Shown in pieces: positions 1 to 11,690 of a stretch of 64,000 bases of DNA. The position numbers and the translations under genes were made by a program. The notes beneath the pieces are model-generated. The model saw only the letters and a list, made by a program, of their open reading frames with translations. It was not told where the DNA came from and did not search any database. Origin of the DNA: Opisthorchis felineus. Lineage: Eukaryota > Platyhelminthes > Trematoda > Opisthorchiida > Opisthorchiidae. Positions within the stretch are counted from its first letter, which is position 1; each line of letters opens with the position of its first letter. The stretch covers positions 686,228-750,227 of the forward strand of contig SJOL01006409.1 of NCBI GenBank assembly GCA_004794785.1, given 5' to 3'.

Positions 1-1662
1 TTTCGTTTATCTTAAGTCAGTTTGCCTGCAACTGTGGTCGTAATTACATATGCAGTGCAGATCGGAGCTTACGCGAACATGCATAGGAACATGCGCTGTG
101 CTACCCGAATCGGTTGGCCGATCAATCGATGAAAGCAAGGCCCGGAAATCCTTTTCGTCGATTACGGGGCGTACCCAAAGCATCATTCACCGAATTGATC
201 AAGGAACATTGTCCAGGCATTTATCCACAAGTCTGAGTCCAAAATTGCTGGCGTTTAGCGAAGCTAGGTTGGTCAATCAATCTCAACCGACTCTGTGCAC
301 ACAGACGCCTTTGACACGCACCATTATCTTATCGTGGAGTAATGAAGTTGATTGGTTTAGTTATTGGTTGTTTCCATCCACTACCCTATTCCTCTCTTTT
401 GATGCTATATATGATTAATTTTAGCCCACGAAAATGCACAGCTGCTATTTCTTGAGCCTTGTCTTCTTGCTTTAACGTATAGATTAAATTTAGTAACAAT
501 CTCCAAATATTTCCACTGCCTAGTTTGGAACAGCCGCCAAGTGAGGTGATAAAAATGAGTTTCACCACTGTTTTTTTGTTCCCCTGCGTATTACACCTTG
601 ACAACCATTTCACTATCCTGATTCCTCTGGTTAGTTAGTTAGTCTTTATCACCTTTTAGCAAGGGATATTTTAGAGCTAACCTATGTGCAGTAGTGAAGT
701 CACTTGGCGCGCATGGAATCTAGGGATAATCACAAATGGTGAGTGCTCAACCCAGGATTTGAGCGTAGCATTCCTTCTACGATGTAAGCCAACTGGACTA
801 GTTGGCTACGGACTACGGAAATGCCCATAGACCCTTTCGAATGTGAATAAGTTGCAAAAATCGTTAGACAAACTCTACCTTCTCTCAATAATACCTGAAT
901 TAAATGACTCCTGTATAATCTACCTTGTGTTGTTTGTTTTATGAAACAAACGAACTCTCGTTTCAGTGGCATCCGACGTTAGTGACTACATGGGTTATTC
1001 ACTTTCCAATAAATCTTAAATGTTGCGCTTCCTAACTTCTGCCATAATTTTAGAGAACACCTTTACAACAAATAAATTATTTCTAGAAATAAATTCCTGA
1101 ACTCAGATTTGCAACCTGTAATCAAACAGGTGAACTGGAGAATGAACAGGCCAGGGAATCATGCCGCTTTTCTTCCTTAAGTTTCCCTTTTATGGCTCAT
1201 CAAACTAAGTTTTTTGTTGTTTTTGGCGCGCCTACTCTAATCTAACGGCCAATGTGTAAAATATTTTATCGACTTCATGAGCAGTGACAGGCCATTCTGG
1301 GTGTTTGTCCATTTACATTCAAAATCATAGTAAAAATTCCAACCACGAGCTAAGTTGATAGAAGAATCAAACACTTTCAACTTGATATTTGTCTTTACCA
1401 AAAGGCTTTAGAAACGAAATACATCCAAATGCGGCACGTTTATTACGTATCTTCCTGAAATTCTAAGCTCTCGTGCCCGGAGTGAGTTTCCCTGGAGACA
1501 GTGTCAGATTAAGAACAGCCGGTTTTTACGTACTGGGTCCGCACTTAGTAAGTGATTGAAAGATACATTTCACCTCAGTTGTTCTGTACAACCGAACTTA
1601 CAATGAAGCTTACTTACAGCGATCTTCAATGTTCTACCGACTTAACTTTTCCCCAGACACCA
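1..1662. other. No supportable gene
   Basis: Only short, unrelated open frames are present on both strands. No splice-flanked exon, RNA gene or repeat related to those elsewhere in the window was seen. It reads as intron or intergenic DNA. Confidence 0.6.
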
Positions 1663-1671
1663 GGCTCCTTT

Positions 1672-1799
1672 CAAATTATACACTCATCTACGTACCAATT
1701 TTATTTTAACGGGAGACTCACCTGGAACCTACCTGAATCTCTCGTGGGCTGTCGAGGAATTTTCAGCAACTTCATGAGTGGTGTATTACGCCTATGTAG
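1672..1799 (+). mobile_element. Family A short copy with 9-bp flanking duplication
   Basis: This 128-bp insertion starts with an inverted family A arm, including the shared words GACTCACCTGGAACC and CTGAATCTCTCG. It then switches to the part of the family A unit just after the hammerhead cleavage site (GTGGGCTG, then AGGAATTTTCAGCAAC and GTGTATTACGCC). The perfect 9-mer GGCTCCTTT occurs at 1663-1671 and 1800-1808, directly beside both ends, so it looks like a target-site duplication. The ribozyme core is absent; only its 3' helix I strand remains. The 101-codon open frame across it is a chance reading of the repeat. Confidence 0.7.
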
Positions 1800-1808
1800 G
1801 GCTCCTTT

Positions 1809-3732
1809 ATTTAAATCGATTCGATGCGGAAACCTTATGGTTTGGGTGTTTTTTTAAGGACCACTTTCTAGATATGCAGTCTCTTCAAAATATGCATTTT
1901 AGCAGAGATCATGGGCTTTCTTACTTGAGAAATTGCAGGTCCTAATCATTACTTCTCGTAGTCGTATGATACTGGTCAGATCACTGTGAGAAAAGCTTAA
2001 ATCAAACATGCTCTGAGGAAATAATCTGAACTAGTCTCTACAACAAAGAAAAACCAACGGATCTGCAGAAAGCAACCGATACTGTGAGGATTCCTAAGTG
2101 AGACCCGTGCGTAAATTTTAAGGGTCAGGGGTCGCACCACAGGATTCATTGGGTTTGTACATAAGCTCCATTAGTTACTACATAATCTTGCGAATTTTAT
2201 CGTAGTATCTCGTTACATTATTTACCCCTCCATGTCCGATAAGCTCATCCAACTGAGAAGGCAGGATGTCGGTCATGGCCCAACCGCATGTGGTCCTCTG
2301 ATACTGTGCCCTAGGGAACTAGAATCGATTTGTAACTGATTGGCGCTAGTAAGTTGTACTGGTTCCCAAGAACCATAATGAGTAAGTTTCATGGAATATG
2401 GTTGATGTTGTCTCCATTCAGTGGCTGAACTGGATGCCTATCGATTGCTCCTTTTGTCAGTTTGGTGGTGCATTTACACACAAAATAATGACACCATCTT
2501 TGGTTGTCGCGGGTTTCAAGTTTAGCACGTACTGACGTTTTTTTGCGGATAGATTCACGAATGCCGATAATGAACAACGCGCATGGAGACAGTTTCGCAA
2601 TTCTCACTTAGCTGTTCAGCGAGTCTCTCATGAGCCTCATGAATAGCTCCATAACCCCACAATGGGAGACCTTTGGTTTTCTGATGGTAGGCAGTTGCTG
2701 ATTGTCGATGAGTTGTTTTAACTTCCTCAATAAGCAAGAGGATGAGGGAATCAGTCTGTGGGCGAGCGTATCATGATGATTATCGCGTAAAACCATGAGA
2801 CGGTATGAAACATCAAATGAAATTAACATTACAGTCAACAAGTGGAACCAAGTCGAAGCGGCTTACCGATTTGATATTCATTGTATTTGGCAGATTTGTT
2901 GATCATTCCACGGCCTTACATAGTTGTAAATGTTCCTGAAACCTGGTAATATGACATTTACATTAATTCTCCAGGACAAGAGCCACGCGTAAAAAGCGAA
3001 ACATGTAGTCCATACGCTCCTGCATAAATAAACTTGTGAAGCAATCTACGAAGCCAATTAGTGAAATGAATGAAGCGGAGACCTCAAGCCAGTCCATTCG
3101 AACACTGAGCGGAAGGGTGGAACACTGTAATTGAAGGGGGGATGATTTTTCAGTGTATGCCGTTTGAAAGTGGCTTCGGATAAACGAGTAAGGGGAGGAA
3201 GACAATAAAGCCTGAAAGTATGAAGCTCACAAACGGAAGAAATATTTTCATACGTCAATAGTGAAACATACATGCATGGTAATGATTTCTTCATATTCGA
3301 GTCAATGGCAACAACATAAATTAACATACCTACCTTTATAAGGAGTTCTAGAGAGTATCTACATGCACGCTGCAACGTGGACGTCCATAGCCGTAAATTA
3401 CCAAAAGCTTAATACTAGACCATGCCATAAATACAATACTCTTTGTACACGGATTTATAGGATGCTCTCCGGGTTTTTGCGATGAATGCTTGTGAAACTA
3501 CAATAGGGGAGCACTCCTTAACTATGAATTAATTGAGTTTTTCTTAACTGCCTGTCAGTAAATGGACAAATTGTATAAACAATGTTTTCATACTTCAACA
3601 CTCAAGCACAATGATGCTATTCCAGTTTAAGTGGAACACCCTACCAATAATGTTGTTGAGAAATCTTGGATCGTCCACGTCCTATTTTGTCCTTCTGGAT
3701 GAATGATCTGGAATGTCATACCAAATGACAAA
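1809..3732. other. No supportable gene
   Basis: Several overlapping minus-strand open frames of 60-105 codons lie between 2389 and 3375. They overlap one another, have no splice context and resemble no family I know. They are treated as chance. Confidence 0.55.
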
Positions 3733-3860
3733 CATGTAGCGGCCTGGTGCAGCACATTAAGTTGAAGAAAGGCATTATAAACGAGGGATTAAGCTGGATT
3801 TATTTGACACCCATCAAAATCAACTTCGTGTGCAAAGGAGTGTATTCGTCGAGATTTTTC
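3733..3860 (+). repeat. Family A fragment (unit tail plus arm, no ribozyme)
   Basis: The segment begins with the family A tail (GCGGCCTGGTGCAGCACATT) and runs into a divergent arm (ATAAACGAGGGATTAAGCTGG, ending GGAGTGTATTCG). It lies in the same orientation as the hammerhead strand of the family but contains no ribozyme core. It is more diverged than the 13606 and 25745 copies, and no flanking duplication was found. Confidence 0.6.
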
Positions 3861-6800
3861 GTCGTTCAATAAATCTGTCAGTATCGCTTCCAATGTCTTC
3901 TCTCAACATCGTATTATGAGATAATGTTCAACTTTTAACTCTCTTGTTGACTTGAATATCCGTTTCTCAACTTACGTTTGAACGTAAACAGTTCTTTGTC
4001 CGTGCAGATGTGTTATCCTTGCTAATAATAGTACTCCGGAAGAAGAAACATTTTCTCTTGGGAGAGAAAACCGAAATAAATCCGTCCAGTCATTTATGCC
4101 TACAAAAATGCAGTTTCAATGGCTTTTGTCAGAGTATGATGATTTGTTCTTCCAAAGGGACCGAACGCTCCGAGGTTTAAAGATAGGTGTAGTTGATCTG
4201 GCTACATGTATAGTAAGAATGTAAATGTGCAGTCGCCACCAGAAGAGTTGCTAAACACTGTGCCACCCAGCACCAGCTGAAACATCGAATATGAGGTGAA
4301 TGCAAAATATTCTATCTTAATGGCTGTCTCGATTGAAGGCTGGAGACCTTAAATTACTGATCCCAACATCTCAAGAGTTTGTAAAAATATGGTCACTGAT
4401 TCCTTTTTGAGCTTAGCAGGGGCTGAAATATAACCACAACGGGGGGTTCCGTAAGCCGGGAGAACTTGGTAATGGGTCGAAGGTCGCTACCTCAACAGAT
4501 ACGGTTTGCCAGGTAAAGGTAATCGGGACATGAACTACAATCTTCAGCTACCGGAGGAAATTTCTAATCTAAACAATAGATCATAGTGTACCAAAGCGAA
4601 ATGAAAGCGTCCACTGCTAGTTGAGCGCGGTTCGCTCTTTCACCGTGGTTCACACGATCCTCTTTGGATAAGGTATGTAACCAGTCTGAATCGGAAGCAC
4701 GCTCGCACGTCCTAATCCGGCTACCTAACTGAAGTTTGCCTGTTTTTGTGTAGTAGAGTTATTTCTTCTAAGAGGCTTGCAAAGAATTTTCGCTTGATCA
4801 CACCGATTTCATCTTACTTCAGCAAGATAACCGAGTGCGGTTATTTGAATGCTTTTTGAGGCTTTGAAAACATTAAATTTGAGTCGCAGCACACGTAATG
4901 TAAACGAAAAGACAGAGCTCTTCTAACAGAGTCCAACTCGCAATTTACTACCTACGATGTGGGTGCAGCGGACGATACCCCAATTTTCAGCTAATTCCAT
5001 ATTGATTTGCCACACTTCTCCTTCCATGTATTATTCTAATATCATGCGTTGCTATTCTATTCATATATGTGTATATTTGCATACTTATCACCTTCAACGT
5101 AACAACAACATGACGAAGGATTTCTGAGAGTTATTAGGAACTTGAAGGAGTTCTCAAGACTTTGTGTGGAAAAAAATGTAACTCCGTCACAGGTGTGCAA
5201 GTGATATTTACATTAACCAAAGTATTCCATTTTCACGACACCGATGAAAAGGAAAACAAAGCCTTCTTTTTTATTGTTGTTAGGCTGACGCATGGTCTAT
5301 TACACTGGTGTCTTTTTCGATCACCTGTCGTTTGTTTCCAAATGACAGGATGTATTCCTGTGGAAAAAAAACTGACAAACTTTGGAAGTTGTGCCATCAC
5401 TGTAATCTTCCATTCACACTGGCTTGGGCGTTTATCCGCTTGCCATTCAGGATTGTCCGGACGAAATTCTCTCCAACCTCTGGGTCAGCGATTCATTCGT
5501 TGCCTTGACGATGGGGGAAAACAGACAACTCAAGTTGTTCATTGTGGGCGGACAAGATGCTAGAGAATAGAGATCATTTGTTAAATATTCGTAAGTGTCG
5601 TTTTATCCTAACCGAGTGAAGGTATTTTACAAGCATTCGGCCTAACTGCTGAAACATTCTGAAAGCCTGATTTGATGTTCGAGCTAATAAGAAACAAAGT
5701 AAATGAACTTGAGCTGTGGAAAACTAAGTTATAGATTTTTCATCTTATTTCTCATCCGATTTGCAGATTTCAATTACTAGTTGAAATTCAGTAAATAAGA
5801 CAGACAACAAGAACCAAATAGCCCTATTTGCTCGGCGGGTGAAATGAATTAATATCAAAAACAAGCCTGGGAAGACAAGAATGGAAAACTGAATGGTGAC
5901 TTCTGATTGCATCTAATTTTGTTCGGGAACACAAAGAGTTTCGGTTGACTGAATTTAGCACACCTGTTGCATACAACAGTGTGTCTTACCGTGGGATGGG
6001 CGTGCAGCCCTTTCTATTACTTTTCAGGGGTCTGGTAAATACTTCGTGGCCGTTTAACTCACCACTGTCCTATGCTTTCACTGCTGTTAAGCTCGCATTT
6101 GTAGCGATCAGGCGATTAAGCCCAAACGAAGAAGTTTCTTTGATGGTACACGCTACTCACATGGCTATTGGGACTCTCCGACGGTCAACAACCGTTTTCT
6201 TCCTTGTTCAGGCTTATCAGGTAGATGGACATTCTAGAGGGTATTCTAGATTTCATAAGCGAGGGATCCAGCTGTGATTTGCATGAGCTTCTCATTAGAA
6301 CGAATTTGGTTTACAGCTGAGCGTATTTTGCAATGGCTAAGTTCTTTGTTTTCCTGTGAGAGAATACTTCTTAACGGGCTACTTATGTGGTCTCTCTCGA
6401 AAACGAGGCAAATGCAACAGGACAATAGCTGATAAATTATAGTAATAAGGAGTCTATTATGGTCACAAACAAACAATTAAACGGTTCAGGTAGGCGGTTC
6501 GTAGCTCACCAGCTATTTTTACCATTCTACAAGCCAAGTACTTTTTGTCTGATTTTTCTGGCCAGGTCATCCATTACTCTAATTCTGCTCAACAGAATAC
6601 CTCATGGTGTTTCCTGGGGGATATCGTTTTTTTGGGAGGATCGTACCGGCAGTCGATGCGAAACAGTAATTGGAACTCTATGAGGAATGTCTTTGAATTT
6701 TCGTGACCAGCATTTTACTTAAAGCCCGTATTTCAGCGGTAAAATCATTCAGAGTTGTTACTAGTGCACATGAGGTATGGCCCCGTTTACAGTTTTGAGC

Positions 6801-7640
6801 ATCTATAATATGGCTTCAGGGCATACAGTCTTGTGGACACTGTTGAGAGTTCGTAACTGAAGTCCCTCGCATGCATATAGACAATAGCTGATTCGCTGTG
6901 AATACGTGAATCACGAATCATTTTCTCTGATTTGCTCATTGTGGAAACAAACGTATGGGCGGGGGAGGCTCGTTGGATTAATCCAATAGAAGCCGCTTGC
7001 CTGCTCAAAGGTAGATATGCAATCTTTGCGAGCCTTTGTCAGTTAATAGCAGATGACATATTTTTATTCTCAACTTTGCTGTCACTTATGGAGTGCAACG
7101 CCCATTGGAGTTCTTTCGAGTTCAAGGGGCTAGTACTGTTCGACACTGTTTTTAACGGACAGCAAAATAAGACAAGACGCTTACACTCAAAGTATTCAAC
7201 TTCGTTTTATGATAGCGCATTCATCTTCCTTTCAGCAACAGGGGAGCGTGCTTAGTCCTAAAGGGGTCACCTTGTCTTTGTGGTCGGGTTTCTGTGCTGC
7301 AGTGATCCTGTGGGCTATACTGACTGGAACTCAGTTCCCAGAGGTTTAAACATACCAGGAAGGTCAACGGAGAGCAGTCTGACGAAGAACAGCGAATCTC
7401 CATACTGCAAGTAATCGTATTGCGAGGCGGTCTCGAGGAATCGTACTGTCCTCTGCGATAAGAGTATGAATACCTCAACCAAGCCCCCTTCTTTGGGGGC
7501 AACCGCTAAATATCATTCGCCCTTGCAGCTCCTCGCTCACCGGCCCACCCCATATCCCCTCCCCACCAACCTATCTGCCAACTCCATAGCCATTGTTCCG
7601 TGTGTAAACCTTCACCCAGAAAAACAAACAAAAATATTCA
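3861..7640. other. No supportable gene; possible LINE 5' flank
   Basis: The longest open frames are 5162-5563 (+, 133 codons) and 5945-6277 (+, 110 codons). Neither shows a domain, a signal sequence or splice context. A pyrimidine-rich stretch at about 7520-7620 lies just upstream of the LINE coding remnant and could be its 5' flank, but this cannot be shown. Confidence 0.5.
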
Positions 7641-8294
7641 TTTACTAACCTCAAGGATCTGACCCATGTTGCAGCTTTTAGTGTCCGTACTCTATATCAA
7701 ATTGGGCAACAGGCATATCTTGCTGAAACCCTGTTTCCTCTTTCTGTCGATGTATGTTGTGTTTCCGAAACGCGCATAAAAGACACCACTTCGGTTGTGC
7801 ACCTCAAGTCGCTTAGAACGAGCTCAGATGTTTCACATTTCACTCTTCGGGTATCTGGTAATCCTAATGCAACGGCTAATGTTATTTACGGTGCGGGAGT
7901 TGCACTTAGCCTCAAGGCTGAAAGCTCCTTACTGGACTGGGCCCCTGTAAACAACCGTCTTTGCTCTGTGCGGTTGTGTGGCTCAGTTATGATCAATCCA
8001 GATAGATGCGGTAAATCAGCACACACCTCGACAGACTGCAGTTTTGTGACTGAGAAGGATGGGTTTAATCAAGATATGTCACGAATGCTCCGTTCAGAAA
8101 GAAGGATGGATATAGAAATTCTGGCAGGTGATATGAATGCCCAAGTTAGACGAACAAGTCCGGAAGAATCGCATTTGGGCGATATGGAGTCCATTCCCAG
8201 CGGACAGATGATGCGGAGAGACTGCTTAAGTTGTGTGCTGATCACCGTCTGTTCTCAGTACGAACTTCCAACTCTAATGCTCACATCGATTTAA
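7641..8294 (+). pseudogene. RTE LINE endonuclease domain, N-terminal part
   Basis: The frame is open from about 7641 without a credible start codon. It carries the endonuclease beginning AAFSVRTLYQIGQQAYLAE, then VDVCCVSETRIKD, where the Glu of SETRI is the metal-binding residue of this nuclease fold. Further on is ILAGDMNAQV, the usual GDxNA active-site motif. The segment between the DWAPVNNRL stretch and the motif SAHTSTDCS is shorter than the family norm, pointing to an internal deletion. The frame is lost near 8220-8290. The endonuclease normally nicks target DNA to prime reverse transcription. Confidence 0.88.
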
Positions 8295-8339
8295 TTGGGG
8301 GCCACCAACCCGAAGACAGTCATGGACTAAATTAGACCA

Positions 8340-8729
8340 TGTGGTTATCAGCTATCAAAGGAGAGGTCAGTTGAAGATTGTCGCTCCTTCTCGGGTACGC
8401 AGCTTGACTCTGATCACGCCATTGTGCGAGCCCGGTTATCACTTCGCTTTCCATCAGCATTACGTGTGCCAAAGCAGAGCAGTTCCATTAATCATATCAC
8501 ACAAGTTTCAGTAGCTCAAGCTTATCGAGATGGCCTGGCTAGAAAGCTACTAGAAACGCAGAGACATGCGGATGACGGAAATTGCTTGGAGGTTGAATGG
8601 AAGCGAGTAAAAGAAGCTATGCTCTCAGCTTCCAAAGCTGTTTATCCAAGCCATCTGACTCGACTAAATGAACATTGGATATCGTCGAGGTCAGCTGATC
8701 TTATTTCTTCCAGAAAGGGCAGCAACTAG
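8340..8729 (+). pseudogene. RTE LINE endonuclease C-terminus and start of linker
   Basis: After a frame change the endonuclease resumes with RSVEDCRSFSGTQLDSDHAI. SDH is the last catalytic motif of this endonuclease fold. It continues into VRARLSLRFPSALRVP and a basic, helical linker (ETQRHADDGNCLEVEWKRVK). The just-upstream stretch encodes fragments resembling the conserved WRPP and DHVVISY segments in a third frame. The reading ends at a stop codon near 8727. It is a continuation of the 7641-8294 remnant, not a separate gene. Confidence 0.85.
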
Positions 8730-8859
8730 CGACTGTGATTGCGCAAGGAGATCCCTCAAAAACCGGAAACCTGGAGCTTGAAGAATGATAGAGAACACTG
8801 GTGAATTTCGAAGGACGAGGAGATGAAGAAGACTTTCGCTGCAGGCAACAGCCGCAGCC

Positions 8860-9546
8860 CTACTTCAGATGATTCGATCGACCGGTCAAACGAAGACAAG
8901 TGTCAGCAATAGGATCAGCGAAAAAGACGGAACTGTAAATTATTCACAAAATGGTCATCTTGAGCGATGGGTTGAGCATTTCCAAGGGCGGTTCAGCTAG
9001 TCTCCTTCAACACAACAACTAAAAGAAATCAGCGGATGTGAATGGAATATCGACACTGGCCTGTCGTCAACAACCAAAACACAGGGCGCAAGAACGTTAT
9101 GCGAAAATCGTCGTGCCATCAGCCTGATATCCGTTGCATCTGAGGTGCTCTTTGGCATTATTCTGCGTAGGCTGAAAGATAATCGTGAGAGACAGATTCC
9201 TGAGAATCAAGCTGGGTTTCGCCTTGGAGGAGGATGCATCGATCATATCCATACCTGGAGACAGCGCCACTCACTCAAACGCCCCACGCTGGTTGTTTTT
9301 CTTGATCTAAAAGCTGCATTTGAGTCTGTTGGTCGTCAGAAACTGTGACAGTGTCTGGTGAGCAAATTTATATCCCCTATGAGGGCACTTCATGAGAACT
9401 TCTGCGGGCGCGTACTAGTATACGGTGAGCTTTCGCCTGAGTTCATCACGTCCAGTGGTGTGAGACAAGACTGTCCTGCCTCTCCTTTCCTATCCAACCT
9501 TGTTGCTGATGCACAGCTTAAAATTTCTCTGTCTGTCCGTCTGTAG
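8860..9546 (+). pseudogene. RTE LINE linker and reverse transcriptase, truncated after motif B
   Basis: One frame covers the linker (VEHFQGRFS) and the reverse transcriptase, with in-frame stops at about 8998 and at 9346-9348. Visible motifs are CENRRAISLISVASEVLFG, then AGFRLGGGCIDHI, motif A VVFLDLKAAFESV with its catalytic Asp, and motif B SGVRQDCPASPFLSN. Linker residues normally found between the WNIDTG and CENRR stretches are missing, which implies a deletion. The reading stops shortly after motif B, before the YADD active-site loop. What follows has no reverse-transcriptase similarity that I can see. Confidence 0.9.
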
Positions 9547-11424
9547 AACAAAATGATGTTTACGTTACTGCAGAGATGAGCACTTTCCAGTGGCCGGGAC
9601 AATGGTTCACAGAGATAAGAAAAGGAGCTGCCATTCAAGTACACAACTGCATAATGTTTGAAATAAAACAGCCCAACATCTAGTAACCCACTCAAAATCG
9701 GGTTAGGTGACTGAAACACCCAAGATCTAGATACAACCGGGCCAGTGTTTAGCAAAACGCCGCTGGCCGCTAGGAGAAACTGCTGAGGCAAGTGCTCTGT
9801 TTAGCTAGATAGCGAAAGTATGGAGCTTGAGCATCCTCTAAATGTACATTTTGAATTCTATTCCCTGCAGTCGTTCTCGCTAACTACGCATGTTGCGTTT
9901 GTTCTTTGCCTTGTATAGTAGTGGAAAGAGAATTTCCGCTAAAATGTTTTTTTCATGAATAGAAAAGCGGTCACTCCTCCATGCCAACTGAAGCATGGAC
10001 AAAGCAGATTAGAAACTCTGTCTGTCTTGATGATGATCAAGTGTTTTGACCAGTTTACAATAAAACAAGGTAACGTGGTCGTGTTTGCAAAGCATGAAGT
10101 CAATGATTTTGGTGTTAAAGTCTTCTTGTTTGCTACAAAAGATATTGTCCCTTTTCTGTTTTTGACGACAGTTCTGGTGTCAGTATACAACTATGTCGGT
10201 GGCCAACTAATCGATTGTTCGGCGATCTTCAGGGTTCTCGACTGCCTGAATGACGAATGGGTAAACGAGAGTGACCAGTTTCTTAGCGTACACTTTGTGT
10301 ATATTCACCGCGATTGAGTGGGTGGTTTTTGTAAAAACCCACAACGTTCAAATACATCTGTGTATAATTTGCTGGCTGGATGTAAAAAAAACCGCACACA
10401 GTATTCCACGGACGTATTACCAAAACCAGAGAATGGTGCTAGTTACTAATGCCTTGAGACTAAGTAGAAAGCCTGATATCAACTCATTCTTTTCTTCCGA
10501 TACTCTAGAGCCGTCTCAGGCGCCCTACTACGTTGAACCGCTCAGTGCACGACCACTCTACCGTGCAATCAAAATATGTCATATGCACTATCCACTCAAC
10601 CAATTTAACCCTGATGACCATACCATACGTTATAAGTTGTCCTCATTTATTTTAGGGTATTGTCAGTTTACAGTAGCGTTCATGAAGCAGGACTCCCCGT
10701 TGAAAGTTGGTCAGCAGTGAATACATTTCAGACCGGTGCCCTGAGCAAGTATTCTCCCAGCTTTCAGAATGCCAAACCCCAGTACTTCTTATCATTCTTC
10801 AGTAGTTTCATTCTGTGGACTGCCTGCCTAACTTAGTTTTCAACTAAACTAAAGCTTGATGAAGAATTCGCGCATTATAGTTTTGTTACCAAGCCTAGTC
10901 AATTTTTATTGGTAAATAGGGTGAGTTATAATCGTCTCGTCTGCATTTTTCATGACCACTTTTTTAAGTCTACTATCACCGTATAAGCTAGTTAAATAGA
11001 GGATGGAATACTGCAACGCATCCAATTCCGTCTCGTAAAGTTTATCAAGAAACAGAAATTATTTGACGGTCCATTAAAGAATTATGCAGTCTTCAGTGTT
11101 TCAACATTTGCACTATTATGCATGATAGATATGGTTGAGTTGACGAAAAAACTATACTGCATGTGAAACGCAGACATTTGACTATGACCGTATTCGGTAC
11201 TGGGTTCATTCACTGCTCTGCTGCTTTGTAATAGGCAGTCTTGTATTCCAAAAGTTCATGACTCTTAACTTCCACCAATCGCAGAATGACATTTTTGGTT
11301 GTTGCTAAGGCAAAAAACGGCTTCACACGACTGGATCCAGGTACTCTGTTTTCCCCGAAGAGTGTATTATCAACCAGACATTATTGTATTCAGAGAATTT
11401 CGTAGCAGTTGAAACTTCAATGTG
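9547..11424. other. No supportable gene
   Basis: The longest open frame, 10271-10720 (+, 149 codons), has no domain, repeat or splice signals. It overlaps 9955-10317 in another frame, so it is judged to be chance. A minus-strand frame at 9390-9791 is partly the antisense of the LINE reverse transcriptase. Confidence 0.5.
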
Positions 11425-11690
11425 GGCCGAAAAACGATGAGCACTGTTCAGTTGTTTCGTCCATGTTGAGAATAATCGGCGGTGCGCATGAGATCAGTTA
11501 ATTCGCAGGGCGACCTGAACCCGAGATCCCTCACCTAGTATTTGACACCTAAATCGTCCATGCACCTGCGGCCGATCAACGTGTACTCATCATTCAACCA
11601 CAGAATTGGAATCACGTGGTTACTCGTTGACTGAGTCTTCGGATGAAAAATTCCCAGATAAAATGTTCCCTAGTCGTGAGCTTCCCATGT
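11425..11690 (-). mobile_element. Family B SINE-like copy with hammerhead remnant and C block
   Basis: Read on the minus strand, the copy has a C block (about 11590-11690), a tRNA-like part with a good B box (GGTTCAGGTCG), the family word ATGCGCAC, and then a hammerhead remnant at 11488-11441. The order is the same as in the 51340-51650 copy. Known SINEs of this kind use an internal pol III promoter and borrow LINE enzymes. The A box is poorly kept here. Confidence 0.65.
11441..11488 (-). ncRNA. Decayed hammerhead ribozyme remnant (family B)
   Basis: On the minus strand the helix I strand GCGCACCG is followed by CCGATTA in place of CTGATGA. Then come GGACGAAAC, a stem III relic ACAACTGA and the returning helix I strand CAGTGC. 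The GACGAAAC side is intact and the CTGATGA side has three changes, so self-cleavage is not expected. Confidence 0.55.

Larger units (their letters stand above)
7641..9546 (+). mobile_element. Decayed RTE-type non-LTR retrotransposon (LINE)
   Basis: The element reads in the order expected for an RTE-clade LINE: an apurinic-type endonuclease, a linker and a reverse transcriptase. All reading is on the plus strand, but it is broken by frame changes and stop codons, and part of the endonuclease and linker is deleted. The remnant stops after reverse-transcriptase motif B, so the catalytic YADD segment, thumb and 3' end are missing. Such elements copy themselves by target-primed reverse transcription and can mobilise SINEs in trans. 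This copy cannot encode active enzyme. Confidence 0.9.

Noticed and set aside
5162..5563. 133-codon open frame
   Set aside because: Overlaps another open frame in a different phase and has no recognisable features.
10271..10720. 149-codon open frame, among the longest in the window
   Set aside because: No domain, no splice context, and another frame is open across part of it; composition is not clearly coding.
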